From Ostrinia nubilalis (Eukaryota > Arthropoda > Insecta > Lepidoptera > Crambidae), in contig NC_087112.1 in the NCBI RefSeq assembly GCF_963855985.1, forward strand, positions 5,644,501 to 5,708,500: a DNA stretch of 64,000 nucleotides, given 5' to 3'. Below, one piece after another: positions 44,707 through 56,761 of this stretch. The position numbers and the translations under genes were made by a program. Below the pieces are notes generated by a model. That model searched no databases. It was not told the DNA's origin and worked only from the letters and a program-made list of their open reading frames with translations. How positions within the stretch are numbered: the first letter of the stretch is position 1; each line of letters opens with the position of its first letter.

Positions 44707-45237
44707 ACAATGCCGGAAATTGGCGTCTTTTTTTTTTCGCGCGGCCATCGACCAAACTTTGTTTTTTGATTACAAAATAGTGTAATAAACCAAACTTACT
44801 ATACCATGTATACCTCTAAACTCAGTCTGAACTGAGTTACGAGCATTAGAAGTTTGATGATTTTCATACTAGATTTGCTTTTTGCGCGCAAAGTTTTGTA
44901 AGAAATTGCAACAAAATAGTAAGATTGTATGTGTAAACAAACAATATCATCCATTAAAGGCTCCAGACATCAGTATGGAGCAGAATCAGCGCAATAAAAA
45001 AATAGCGCAATATTTTGTTGCAATTTCTTACAAAACTTGCGCACAAAAAGCAAATCTAGTATGAAAATCATCAAACTTCTAATGCTCGTAACTCAGTTCA
45101 GACTGAGTTTAGTTAGAGGTATACATGCCATAGTAAGGTTGGTTTATTACACTATTTTGTAATCAAAAAACAAAGTTTGGTCGATGGCCGCGCGAAAAAA
45201 AAAAGACGCCACTTTCCATACAAAATCTGGCATTGCC
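44707..45237. mobile_element. Foldback element with ~220-bp inverted arms
   Basis: Left arm from GGCGTCTTTTTTTT, CGCGCGGCCATCGACCAAAC through CTCAGTCTGAACTGAGTTAC to TTTTGTAAGAAATTGCAACA is repeated in reverse on the right, ending GGCCGCGCGAAAAAAAA, AGACGCC. The spacer is only about 75 bp (around 44920-45005). Outside GGCGTC the ends continue as GGAAATT on the left and, read inverted, GGAAAGT on the right, with a 10-bp indel. Arms are about 95% alike by eye. No coding capacity; the superfamily cannot be named. Confidence 0.8.
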
Positions 45238-46797
45238 ATTTTAGGCCTGAAAATGTTCCCATTTTAGAATCGTTAATGGTCACAGCATCTCCATTAGATG
45301 CTATTAGCATGATTTCATTAAAGCGACGCAGGCGCAGTCGTTATCTAATCTGTCAATGGATGTCACGAGTCACTGTGCCAGGGGTGCATGTTACTATTGT
45401 CTATTTTCGTAAGGCGAGGTTGAATTCATTCACAACTACGAGTACTACTCTTGTAGCAGTTTGTAGTATATGTTCGTGATTTTGAAGTTGTAGGATGATA
45501 TCGTAATTTGAATGATGCTTGTAGTAATCATTAGCCTTCAGTTCTTCAGACCATCATCACTGAAAACTTAGGTATTTAGTATCTTGAAATCTGTACATCT
45601 GTATCAAGCGTTTTCGAGCTTTTATCTAAGAATGAGCGACAACAAAAAGGATATCTTAGGGAAAACCCCCAAAACCCCTTTAAACTTTCTTTAAATTTGT
45701 AGCTAATTAAGCGTACCTACCTAGCATATTCATAGCAAGTAACATTTAGATCTAAATACTCTCTCAAAGATAATTTCTGTGGAAAACGCATCAGGTTTAA
45801 ACCCAACCCAGCCCAGATCGGCTTTCTCTCAGCAGGTGCGAGGACACACACAGTTCTTGCTAAACTTCGGAATTTCATAAACTACTAACTTACTGCCTTG
45901 ACTTTGCCTTTGATTCGTACTGTGTTATAACTGAGTAAAAACAATGAAAAAGTGACTCTCGTTTTCTGTGAATCGCTGAAAAGTTAATTTTGGTAGAGAT
46001 AGGCACATTGGACTAATATTAAAGCACACTTCTCAACGTGGAAATTCGGTCTATTCCACTATGATCACCTGGATTTGATCACCCAGGTAATCAAAAGCCG
46101 AACATTCACTCTAGACTGCGTACTTATCGTGAGATATGAGAATATGCGTCGTTAGATGGATCGAAATCTACCTGGCCCCTTGCCTTTTGCGTATAAAAGT
46201 CTCTAACTTCGCACAAACACAATGACCTTTAAGCCAAGGTGTTTCAAGGACAAACATTGCAAAAATTATACCTAAATTAAAATTAATTCCAGGGTTTATA
46301 ATTATCTGCGTGTACTAGACATATTCACGCGGCGTTGGCTCTCTGCCATTGTTTTCAGGAGTTCGGAAACCAACGCGAAACTCGTAACATTTAAAATTAG
46401 CTAAGAAACGGTATTTCTGAACGGATTGCAGTTGATTATTTTCGGGGAACCATTTGGTTTGCAACTTCTACATAATCTGTTGATAAATATTAATTAACTG
46501 TGATTATTAAATTTTAGTGATGTCATTAGTAATTATTCAGTATGAAAATAGAAGCGATCAAACAAACACAGTCGTTAAATCTAGATGATTCTGTAGTCTG
46601 TACACTTGTGTATTATTTTCAAGCTCCTAAAATGGAGAAAAATATGAATATACAATTATTTGTAAAAAGTGATTTTAGGGAAAAATTTGCTTTTCTTTGG
46701 CCTCTGATGACTTCATTCCATGTTCATAAGATATTGAAAGTTATTATAATGTTTAAAAGATGAGCGGATGACCTACACGGTTACACAGATGACTGAA

Positions 46798-46875
46798 GTG
46801 CATCGCCCCAGATCACTGAAGTATGAAGAGAAAGGGACCCATTTGCCCTGCAGTGGGTCACGCAGCTAATAATAA
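46798..46875 (+). repeat. Possible LINE 3' tail fragment
   Basis: GACCCATTTGCCCTGCAGTG, GGTCACGCAGCTAATAATAA resembles the tail of a common moth LINE (CAGTGGGAC...). Short and uncertain. Confidence 0.3.
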
Positions 46876-49800
46876 TATTATATTTATACTTTATACTTAC
46901 CTATCAACTTCAAATGTGCATAAAACTAGACAAAAAATGCAAACAAAGATCATGTGTTTGACAAAATACGGTCAGCTGTTATTGTTTAAAATCAGCTAAA
47001 TACTTTTTGTGTTAAATCTACAAAATTCTCATAATTATGTCATACGTTAGGAATTCCACGTTGGGTTATGAGTTATGAATAATATTATGTTAGAAATAAT
47101 AACGTGTGTGACGTCACTTTCCTTGAATTAACATAGCTATAATATGCTTCGAATCGTTTTCGAAGCATATTGTTTTGTATTTTGTCTGTTTGCCAGAGTC
47201 ACAAAATGTTTAGAATTGGCAAAAGTATTTCAAGATTTATTAATTTTATCTTGCAATTATTTTATCTATGGCATTTTATCTGATACTACTTGGATTAATG
47301 GATATTTAAGCCGAGTTTCTGATTTCTTGTTGACGGTTTTTTTTATTTTTAACTTTGACAGTGAAGTGTGGACTAATTCTGTGCAAGTTTATAGCTTTAA
47401 GCTCACCCTAGCGGGCCACGTGTCCACATTCCTAGTCGATGACGGCTCCCAGCGTGGGCTTAGCATTCTGTGAGAGTTCGAGTTCTGTGTAAAAGTTTTT
47501 GCATGCGGACGCACGTGAGCCGGCGTCAATGATACAGCGACCAGTCGCGCCGCGACCTCTCTACGCTTATCACGGCACAACACTACTCAATTCAATTAAC
47601 CAATCAACTTAATCCAATTCGAATATAGAACAAATCAATTCGAAAAAGGAACTTCGAGTTCGCGCGTTCTTTTTTTTCGCCGTGCAGTGCTAACTGGCCA
47701 TTACGGAACAACTGTTTTGTGTGTTTATGATAATTGTTGTGAAGTGTTTGAAAACTTCGCCGATTCCCGCGAATGTTCGGTGATGTAACTGTGAATCGCT
47801 GAATGGTTCCTTTGTTTAACCTCAAACTCAGTGCCCCATACAGTGTTCTTGGAAACTGAAAGTGTTTTAGGTGCTAAATCAGGAAAGCTCCCTGTTGCTG
47901 CCGAACTTTTTGGTACGTATTTCATAAAAACTCAAGCAAAGACATAAATCGTGGGCGGCCTAAGTTTGTTTACCATTTTGGTAGCGGTAGATTTTGTGTT
48001 TATTTATTAGTTTTGTTGTATGCAAATGGTTTGGTGCGCTTGCGTCGATGGCGTATTGCCAAAATTTATTAATAAACGACTGTCAAGAATTTTAATTTTG
48101 TTCACCGTGAATACGGCAAATGACGTTATTTTTGTGGCGATTCAAAGAATGATTCAGTCGAGTGTTAGTCATTCATAATTTCAATTGTAAATAAGTTTTT
48201 GCAGTAATTGTTCTATTTTAAATTACATTATGATCGTTTTGCTTTAATATAGGTACATGGAATTTCGACTCAGTCTATAAAACAAAGGCTTAAGTTTTAG
48301 GGGTCTTTAATGAACAAAGATATAAGTTTTCGTTTACAGATGATTGGCCTTCGTAGTTTTTGATACAGTGATGTAATCCGGCTGACCTCACAGTTATCTC
48401 CCGCACAGGAACCTGTTTCGCTATAGAGTTACCGACTGATTGTGCTGTTTGGATGTATGGCCAGATAGTTATATGATCGTAAAACTTAAAACATTTGGGT
48501 ACAGACGATGGTGATGCTAAACACTGTAGCTTATGACTTATGTGGTTGTAATAGGAATTCTTTTGCAATAAATTATAGTAAAATGGCTGTTGCTGTTCTT
48601 TTAGAAATCTTCTGTACAAACTCTCGAAATCCAGGGTTAAGTTAACTGAGACAAGTTCTAAAGAATTTATGTGGATAATGAGGTTCTAATTAATCATTCT
48701 AATTACTAATTCTAAAACAAGAAGATTTCAAGTGATGTAATGTTTTCGATGCCATTATTTTTTATTTGACAGTTACAGACTTCCATAACTTTATCGACAC
48801 CGAAGATAGAGTCTGTGTAATTTCATGGTTATTATTATGTAAAACGGTATTTAGTTTCACATTAAATAATACGCGTGAAGATCATACGCCTGTTCATCTG
48901 TTATTGAAAATGCAATGGCCTGTCATAAGTTGTTTACAATATTTGTAATTATTCTAACTTCTCTCCCATATATTCCTTTCTCCTTTAATTTTTGACCTAA
49001 ACAGGTTCTGTCTGATATCAAAACTGCAATCGAAATCCTCTGGGAATGGCGTCAAATTTAGCATTTTTCGCGGTCATTACCATACGAGAGTGTCACAAGC
49101 CACTGGCCACCCTCCCTAAATAATTTATAGGTATCCCCTCTCAGTCCATGTACCGTGACGAGTGGTTATTTTCAACTGTTTCCAATGTCAATTAAATCCT
49201 CTTTTGTTGTGGCATTATGCTGGCTGGTTTTTAAGAAAAAAAATCTTCTATTTTATACACAGACAAAGTGAAAAAGTATTTATGTCTGATTTATACCTCT
49301 TTGGTTTGTGGCCTTTACGGATGACGTGGAAGGAAAATTTTTTCAAAAACCCAGGCAGCTTTTTTCCTACACGCGATGAATAAAAAGTTTCTACGTCAAA
49401 CTAGTTAGGGATTTCCTAATAATGTTCCTGTTTTTGAATGATTGTAGGGTTGTATAATTTTAGTGTATGAAATAAGTTTTTGTAATAAACCGGTTAAAAC
49501 CTGTAGATTCTTTAACTCCGAAATTAACTATTACCTCTTTCAAAAATACCTCTTTAGATCGTCATACTTCGAAACTAAATTCAGGTTTTGGCTACCAACT
49601 GGAAGTATGTCTCACTACATCCGATGGAGGTACGAAATTACTCGTAATTATTATAATAGATAGCAGACATACAAGTAGTGTTTTTTGCTCTCGGCTTAAA
49701 CATAGAGTACCGACATAATGGTTCTTTTGACCCTGTACCTGGTTTTTTAAAGTTTAAAATGTGTTGAAATCTATATTTTGCTGTTTACAATGAGATAAAC

Positions 49801-50123
49801 ATTAAAGTGTTCAGGTTACTTCTTACGTAGTCAGTATTCATGTTAAATACAATATTTTAGCATGTATCAAGAAAAGAGCATTAGAATTATGTACAAATAT
49901 GTAATACAAGTTTTCAAATGAATCATTGTTATCCTCGAGGAAAAGGTACATGTTAATTAGATAATCATTTGACTCGTAAGTACATTGATGTACTCGTAAT
50001 AACGTACGGTATACGATGTGTAAACAACATTTACTAATCTGTCCTAGACTTGCAGACTGTTTATATCTATAAAACATTGCAAATATGTTTTATCTTGTAT
50101 CAATAAAATGATTCACATTTCAG

Positions 50124-50144
50124 CCGCCAGTTACATTTCTGGGC
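50124..50144 (+). other. Possible 21-bp microexon
   Basis: CCGCCAGTTACATTTCTGGG+C lies between TTCACATTTCAG and GTAAGC. 21 bp keeps the frame. In the phase left by exon P it would read AASYISG. Good splice borders alone do not prove an exon of this size. Confidence 0.2.
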
Positions 50145-50230
50145 GTAAGCACAGATTAACTAACGCCACAGCAGAACACGATTTCCCGCCTTTTTCACCT
50201 TTTCTGACAGTTAACTGCGGGCTCTTTTCT

Positions 50231-52411
50231 GGGTCATTCCATAAAAATCTGTATATTTTCGACGTCATTTTGTCCGTAACTTTTTTAAGATGCTTTTGAA
50301 TACTTTATTAGTGTAAATTATAGTTTATTAATTAATTATGTTATGTCTAAAAGGGCCAGTCACTTTATGCTTTATTCTAGGAGAAATTATAATTTTCAAT
50401 TTTTTCATACTACATTACTCCTATATGGGTCATTCCACAAAAATATGTCAACTCTTAGTCCGCGCCACATTTCACATGAAATATTTGTTAATATTTTATT
50501 CCAAAATTGTTAAATAACAGCTCGCAATGTGCTTTATTCATCACCCATTTATATTTTTTGAAACTATTTTTAAAACATCTTAAATTCCTTTTGAATGACC
50601 CAAAACGTCATTCCCTAGGCATGTCCGTACTCCAAAAGTTTGTGTTTTGGGACCCACATTTATAAAAACATCAACTTTATCCTTTGTTTTAATTAACGAA
50701 TAATCTATTTAAATGTATATTACACCAAATTCTATTAATATTTTGCGGTTTCAATAAACAATAATTTGATTTTCTATAGTTGAAAAAGAGTCTACAGTTT
50801 TTAGCGTCATTCCCTCGCCACGCACTGATTTTATAATTTTGCGCTTTAATATGTATTTAGAGTGAATGACATTTAGTTGAGTTTAAAGTACGATACGAAG
50901 TTATCCTCAGACCATACTGGCTTTGCGGTAGCCGTTTTTTGAATTAGTGCAAACGTGACAGTTGTTACCGAAACATGTGTTAATCCAGTCACTTCGTCAG
51001 TCCCTAGTTGAGTAGCTGTATTGATTATAATAGGAAATTGTATATAATTTAATAGTATTTACGTGTAGTTTTTTGGCTATTTTCGGCACATGGTATTAAG
51101 CATCTTATAATATAAAGTTAATCTGCATTTGTGTTAAGTTTTACTCCAAATCGTCAGTCCCTAGAGCGTCAGGCCCTAACTTTAAATGGCACTTGGGACT
51201 AAATTACTAGTTAGGGAATGATGTTTTTTATATAGTGATAATAACAAAACAACTACATTATGTGTATTAACTTATCTATAAATGTTAAGGTTAAAAGTTT
51301 TATACTTTATTAGAAGTCATATAGGAGTAATGTAGTATGAAAAAATTGAAAATTATAATTTCTCCTAAAATAAAGCATAAAATGACTGGCCCTTTTAGAC
51401 ATAACATAATTAATTAATAAACAATAATTTACACTAATAAAGTATTCAAAAGCATCTTAAAAAAGTTACGGACAAAATGACGTCGAAAATATACAGATTT
51501 TTATGGAATGACCCATATGACTTCTAATAAAGTATAAAACTTATAACCTTAACATTTATAGATAAGTTAATGTACATAATGTAGTTGTTTTGTTATTATC
51601 ACCATATAAAAAACATCATTCCCTAACTAGTAATTTAGTCCCAAGTGCCGTTTAAAGCTAGGGCCTGACGCTCTAGGGACTGACGATTTGGAGTAAAACT
51701 TAACACAAATGCAGATTAACTTTATATTATAAGATGCTTTATACGATGTGCCGAAAATAGCCAAAAAACCACACGTAAATACTAATTAAATTATATACAA
51801 TTTCTTATTGTTATCAATAAAGCTACTCAACTAGGGACTGACGAAGTGACTGGATTAACACATGTTTCCGCAACAACTGGCACGTTTGCACTAATTCAAA
51901 AAACGGCTACCGCAAAGCCAGTATGGTCTGAGGATAACTTCGTATCGTACTTTAAACTCAACTAAATGTCATTCAATCTAAATACATATTAAAGCGCAAA
52001 ATTATAAAATCAGTGCGTGGCGAGGGAATGACGCTAAAAGCTGTAGACTCTTTTTCAACTAAAGAAAATCAAATTATTGTTTATTGAAACCGCAAAATAT
52101 TAATAGAATTTGGTGTAATATACATTTAAATAGATTATTCGTTAATTAAAACAAAGGATAAAGTTGATGTTTTTATAAATGTGGGTCCCAAAACACAAAC
52201 TTTTGGAGTACGGACATGCCTAGGGAATGACGTTTTGGGTCATTCAAAAGGAATTTAAGATGTTTTAAAAATAGTTTCAAAAAATATAAATGGGTGATGA
52301 ATAAAACACATTGCGAGCTGTTATTTAACAATTTTGGAATAAAATATTAACAAATATTTCATGTGAAATGTGGCGCGGACTAAGAGTTGACATATTTTTG
52401 TGGAATGACCC
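50231..52411. mobile_element. Composite DNA transposon: element inserted into an inverted copy of itself
   Basis: Order of blocks is S1 (50231-50425), S2 (50426-51322), inverted S1 (about 51323-51517), inverted S2 (about 51518-52411). Each block end facing out begins GGGTCATTCCAYAAAAAT. A single element is S1 plus inverted S2, about 1.09 kb. A second copy in opposite orientation sits at the S1/S2 joint, with ATAT repeated on both sides (CCTATAT|GGG and CCC|ATATGAC). The uninterrupted joint CTCCTATATGACTTCT survives inside the inserted copy. Outer flanks TTTCT on both sides are a 5-bp target duplication. No transposase frame. Confidence 0.85.
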
Positions 52412-52501
52412 TTTCTAGAGATCGTCAGCCATTTCTTTATAATTTGAATTTTGTCAACAATAATAATCAGCTCTGAATAATCATACCTACAACAATTTCA
52501 G

Positions 52502-52558
52502 GCCCCCCAACCGATCTGGCCAGCTTGGAGGATGCAAGCCATCCTCCATTGAATTCTG
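52502..52558 (+). CDS. Ank2: Candidate ankyrin exon Q (57-bp cassette)
   Basis: After CTACAACAATTTCAG and before GTAAAT lies a 57-bp open stretch. In the phase left by exon P it reads PPTDLASLEDASHPPLNS with split glycine codons at each end. It is phase 1 at both ends, so inclusion or skipping keeps the frame. Its composition (GC-rich, polar, Pro/Ser) differs from the intron. In ankyrins a variable linker joins the repeat domain to the ZU5 domain, and this fits such a linker. No homologous sequence is known to me, so it remains a candidate. Confidence 0.55.
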
Positions 52559-52904
52559 GTAAATTAGAGAGGGTATAATGTACTCCTTCGTACAAGAATC
52601 TGTCAAAAAATTAACTTACGCGAATCCGAAGATGCTCAAAAGTATAAGTTAAGATTATAAATACATAGGAACACGCGGACTTTGCCTGCCATTAATTTCA
52701 TATTGATCGACACCATATTGCCGTATACCGCATGGTGGCCATAAACTGCATAGCATACGATGTCTTGATTGCGTCACGCCATTGTTATGATGTTTGGCGA
52801 AAACATAGTTATTGGATGTCATTGGAGCAGTAAGTTATGTGCCAGTAGAGCCAGTAAACAATATACATGATAACATAACATAATCGTACAGATTGACACA
52901 TAGC

Positions 52905-53092
52905 TGGGGCAGGAAAGTTCTCGAGTGGTGACCACGGGCCGGAAAACGTAGCGTGGCCCCTCACTAGGACCGACGATCTGGTAAAGGTCGCGGGAGGTGC
53001 CTGGATGCGGGCAGTGCAGGTCCGGTCGTAATGGAAATCCTTGAGGGAGGCCTTTGTCCAGCTGCGACGTCATTTGGCTGAAACGAACGAAC
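52905..53092 (+). mobile_element. RTE-type LINE, 3' end fragment, diverged
   Basis: GTTCTCGAGTGGTGACCACG, GGCCGGAAAACGTAGCGTGG, GACGATCTGGTAAAGGTCGC, CTGGATGCGGGCAGTGCAGG and GGAGGCCTTTGTCCAGCTGC follow the RTE C-terminal pattern (KVLEWRPRTGKRSVG, DDLVKVAG, WMxAVQ, REAFVQ). Frame-broken. Confidence 0.7.
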
Positions 53093-53213
53093 AGATTAAC
53101 ATAACCTTTTCATATTGAAAAGCCTACCTACTCAGTTCTATGATAGTTTAACGTAAAGATCCAGCAGTAGAGTTCTAGTGATTGACAATGATGATGATGA
53201 TGATTACCTAGTA

Positions 53214-53321
53214 CAGTCAGCGTCAAATAATTCGTGACACCCAAAGTAGCCAAAAAGTTCGCAACACATCTTTGATACTTTTTGGCTACTTTGGGTGTCA
53301 CGAACTATTTAACGCTGACTG
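53214..53321. mobile_element. Palindromic MITE
   Basis: Arms CAGTCAGCGTCAAATAATTC, GTGACACCCAAAGTAGCCAA and their inverse TTGGCTACTTTGGGTGTCAC, ending CGCTGACTG, fold almost completely with a spacer of about 20 bp. TA precedes the left end. This CAGTCAGC type recurs in moth genomes; a loose relative start is at 56461. Confidence 0.8.
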
Positions 53322-53774
53322 CTTGAATGAATAAATATAAGAATTTTTTACAAGCAATATTTTCATGTTGCTTAAACGATGGTTTTACAGTGCGGCATTT
53401 AGAGATTTCATTATCAAACGATTAAATGATCACGTGAGTACCTTACAGTTCAAATAATGAAGTCATGGAGGTTATTACGAGTTATCAAGCTAGTTTAAAC
53501 AGCTTTAAATAGTTTTTACAACCGTACCACACCAGAATATCTACTAACTACATAATGGTTAAATAAGTAATGTGACTATACTTTTATGATTCACATTTCA
53601 CAACAACAACTGGCCATAAAAAACAACGAAGACCATTGACTGTACTGAATTAGTTCCGGAAAATTCCGCACAAACAAAGTGACGCTGCTGTAGCGAGTAG
53701 CGAATTGTATAGAGTTGCTATTATTGCAATATTTAAACTTGCAATAATACTATTCATATTTTTTTAAATAAACA

Positions 53775-53830
53775 ACGTGTAAAAATCGAACTGCGTAAGG
53801 CAAGACTTGAACCCACGAATTATTTAGTTT
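53775..53830 (-). repeat. tRNA-derived SINE-like fragment
   Basis: AAAAATCGAACTGCGTAAGG and GACTTGAACCCACGAATTA match the fragment at 1668-1712, including the inverted B-box region. Very short. Confidence 0.55.
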
Positions 53831-54479
53831 GAGAAGCGACTCTATTCGCTAAGAAATTTTAAAATAGGTACTATTCATATTTTGGACTTCAATACTATGT
53901 TCTCTAATAAATTGGAAATCAATCTCTTCTTACTTAGCTCACCTTGTTCGTAATGTTTAAGTTAGATCATTTACTTTTACGGTATTATCTCGTTACCTAA
54001 AACAAAATACTCTATGTAGTTTGACCTACTATGTTCGTATTTAGTATGTAGGTAGGCATAACCGGTTTTAAGACTTATGTCATAATACAGATTTTTTATG
54101 ACTACTATGGTATAATGTGTAGGAAAAATGTTACTTATCTATTTGCACTGTGACAAACAATCTGTTTGTGCATAGGATCTATTTATTGATTGAATTGTGT
54201 ACTTATTTTCGATTTACAATAAACCCAAACGCTCGTAGTGACGGCAACTCTATATTATTTACTATCGGAATTGCATTGCAATGGATATTTATAAACAAAC
54301 CATAGACACATGAAAGTGTAAACATGCTCGTATGTTAACATATCGATTATGTGCTTTCCCTCATTTACATTTACGACGGGCCCTTAGAAATGATGCTTAA
54401 TGAGTTACGTCAAAGATTTCACGTTTTAATTTGTTAAACAAATACTGGTGACAAATCAAAATATTCAAGATTCTTTATT

Positions 54480-54590
54480 CATCATCATTATTTCAGCCAC
54501 ATGACGTCCACTGCTGATACATATGCCTCCAACAATGACTTCCACATCGCACTGTTGGTAGCGGCCTGCATCCAGCGCCTTCCTCTCTCT
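54480..54590 (-). mobile_element. RTE-type LINE, 3' end fragment (minus strand)
   Basis: CATCATCATTATTTCAGCCA, GACGTCCACTGCTGATACAT and GTAGCGGCCTGCATCCAGCG are the reverse complement of the RTE 3' end found at 6100-6258. Confidence 0.75.
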
Positions 54591-54695
54591 CTTTATTATT
54601 ATTTGTTTTACATTGCAGCACTGTCCTAGGTATTATAAATATAAAAAAATATAACCCTCCTTCTGGCGCAGTCGGGTAATTAAGAAAAAGTACTT

Positions 54696-54801
54696 AGGCT
54701 GAGTTACACCACCTAACTTTGACGAGCGATTTTTTTTGTATGGAGTTTGACAGATTTTTGACGTTTGTTAAAGTTAAAGTAAGATGGTGCAACCCAGCCT
54801 T
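54696..54801. mobile_element. Short MITE, GGCTGAGTTGCACC family
   Basis: GGCTGAGTTACACCACCTAA at the left, GATGGTGCAACCCAGCC at the right, with TTGTATGGAGTTTGACAGAT inside. Close to the copy at 43875-43989. Confidence 0.75.
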
Positions 54802-56761
54802 AATCCTTCAAGCTCCGCGAATCTAGACACAATATATAATCAATTATTATGACATTAATTAATGCCGTCTGGGACTCAATCGATTAATCACATAGCATTT
54901 TACAAAAACAAAGTATATAAACAAGGATGTAACTATTGAGATTTAGTAAGTACCTACCTTTAATCTTATGTCTTAAAAAAGCAAAACATTTACCTTATGT
55001 TGTAAAGATACTTAGTACATTATATGTATGTATATGAATATGAGCATGGTCATGTCCGTATAACCTTAACATTGTATTGGTCACGAAGTCGATAGCCTCA
55101 AAACGTTAAGTGTGCACTAAAAATAAATATTCTGCAGAAACATTGAGAATCAAAAGCATTAAGTTTAATAGGGTAACAAGTTAAGAAAAACAGTATGGTA
55201 TGAGGTCATTTCTAATATGAACTCTACCAGCCGACCATATAAAAAATATTTTAAAAGTTTAATTTATGAAATAAATATTAAAATTAAAGTATCTATACGA
55301 ATATATTTAACGTAAGTACCTAACTAACATTTGTCACACAACGAAAACCTGTAATCTCCCTGGGTAGCAGTTGACAGTTAGAGATCGCTTCATAGAAATA
55401 AGATTGACTAAATAAATAGTGCCGTTTCGATTTGTATTTGTTTTGTGTAGTTTACAATAAAGTACTTATTTCGATAAAGTGAATCTTGAATAAGACTAAA
55501 CTTCGCCAACAAACTATTATTTGGCATAAGTGTAAGGAATAACATTGAAATCTACTTTTACTAGAAACACTCTAGTACACTCATCCCATGGCTAATGTTT
55601 TTTGGACAGTGGCCATTTTATCCCCACTACATATTGCAGGCCCCCCAAAATAATACCCCATTAATGTCCGCTTCTACGATTATACGACGTTTTTACTGCC
55701 CCTCTGAGTGTCCTATGTACTTAAAATTTATTACGAAAGGACACTAGAAGCAGCCAAAAACTAAAATAAAGTTTTAATTTGCATTGTTTTGTAAATAAAT
55801 GACGTCAGTGACGCATGCAAAGGGAACTTCATTCCACTTTTCCCGCCAATGCGCGCCATTGAATATTTAGTTCGGCCGCTCTTCGATAGATGGCGCTATG
55901 CGACTCCAATATGCGCACGGTGGAAATCAGTGGAAATATTTTTCCTTTTTCTAAGCTATAAGCAGGTATTGAGTATTTATGTAATTTAATTATTATTCTG
56001 CAATTAAAAAATCGTCAATAATTATGACGAATAAATAAGCACTTTCTTCAAGACATGGTGTTTCTCTGGTTCCATTAATTTTTTTTAGTAAGGTGCTCAG
56101 CTTTAGAAGTTTCACATCAGGATTTTGTCTTCAGTTTTAACTAAGGTTTTAATTTTAACCCACACGACAAAAAGAAGTCCATATAGCCAGTGAAAAAAAA
56201 GAAGTAAACCTTGTCTTTTTTCCATTATCAACCAAATAAGTACGAGTAGTTATGTCCAAAGTACCAAACCTCAATCTGTCAGTGTTATTCTCATAAATGA
56301 GTAGTATAAATCACATGAATGTGCGACATTGAGAGGGATCACGGAAGCCTCGGAGTTTGTATGTAATTCATAACACAACTAACCGACCGTGGCTAATAGA
56401 CTACGGCTACTCACGTGTTTGTATGATCGTATGATGAGAATTGAGTTTCAATCGCTGGTACAGTCAGCCCTCAAAAGATTTGCAGGAATATATCTTAGTA
56501 ACTCATGGTTAAGTACTATGTGAGTTTACATAACTTTCAGTTTTATTAAGTGCCTGCACACTTTAAAATTCTATTTTCTTGAGTCCAAAAATAGAGCTGA
56601 AACTACCAAATCATATTAAGAATCACTTAATTTTTTGTAAAAACTAAATGTATGGAAGCTGGAAACATTTAATTTTTGGATAGATCTAGTTTATTCTGTA
56701 ATCTATTTTGATACCGTTTGATAGAGTTCGTGAAGCACTTTCAGGATCAGTAACCAGTAAC

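Larger units (their letters stand above)
40776..52501. other. Very long ankyrin intron
   Basis: About 11.7 kb with no recognised exon. It contains an RTE end (42891-43018), a MITE (43875-43989), a foldback element (44707-45237), a possible LINE tail (46800-46870) and the composite element 50231-52411. A GC-richer patch at 47400-47930 has no supported coding content. In the ankyrin family the first introns after the repeat domain are often large. Confidence 0.55.

Noticed and set aside
47144..47930. GC-richer patch with open frames and a possible donor (GTACGT near 47914), perhaps an alternative promoter
   Set aside because: No start codon with a sustained frame leads to the donor, and the frames on either strand resemble no protein that I know.
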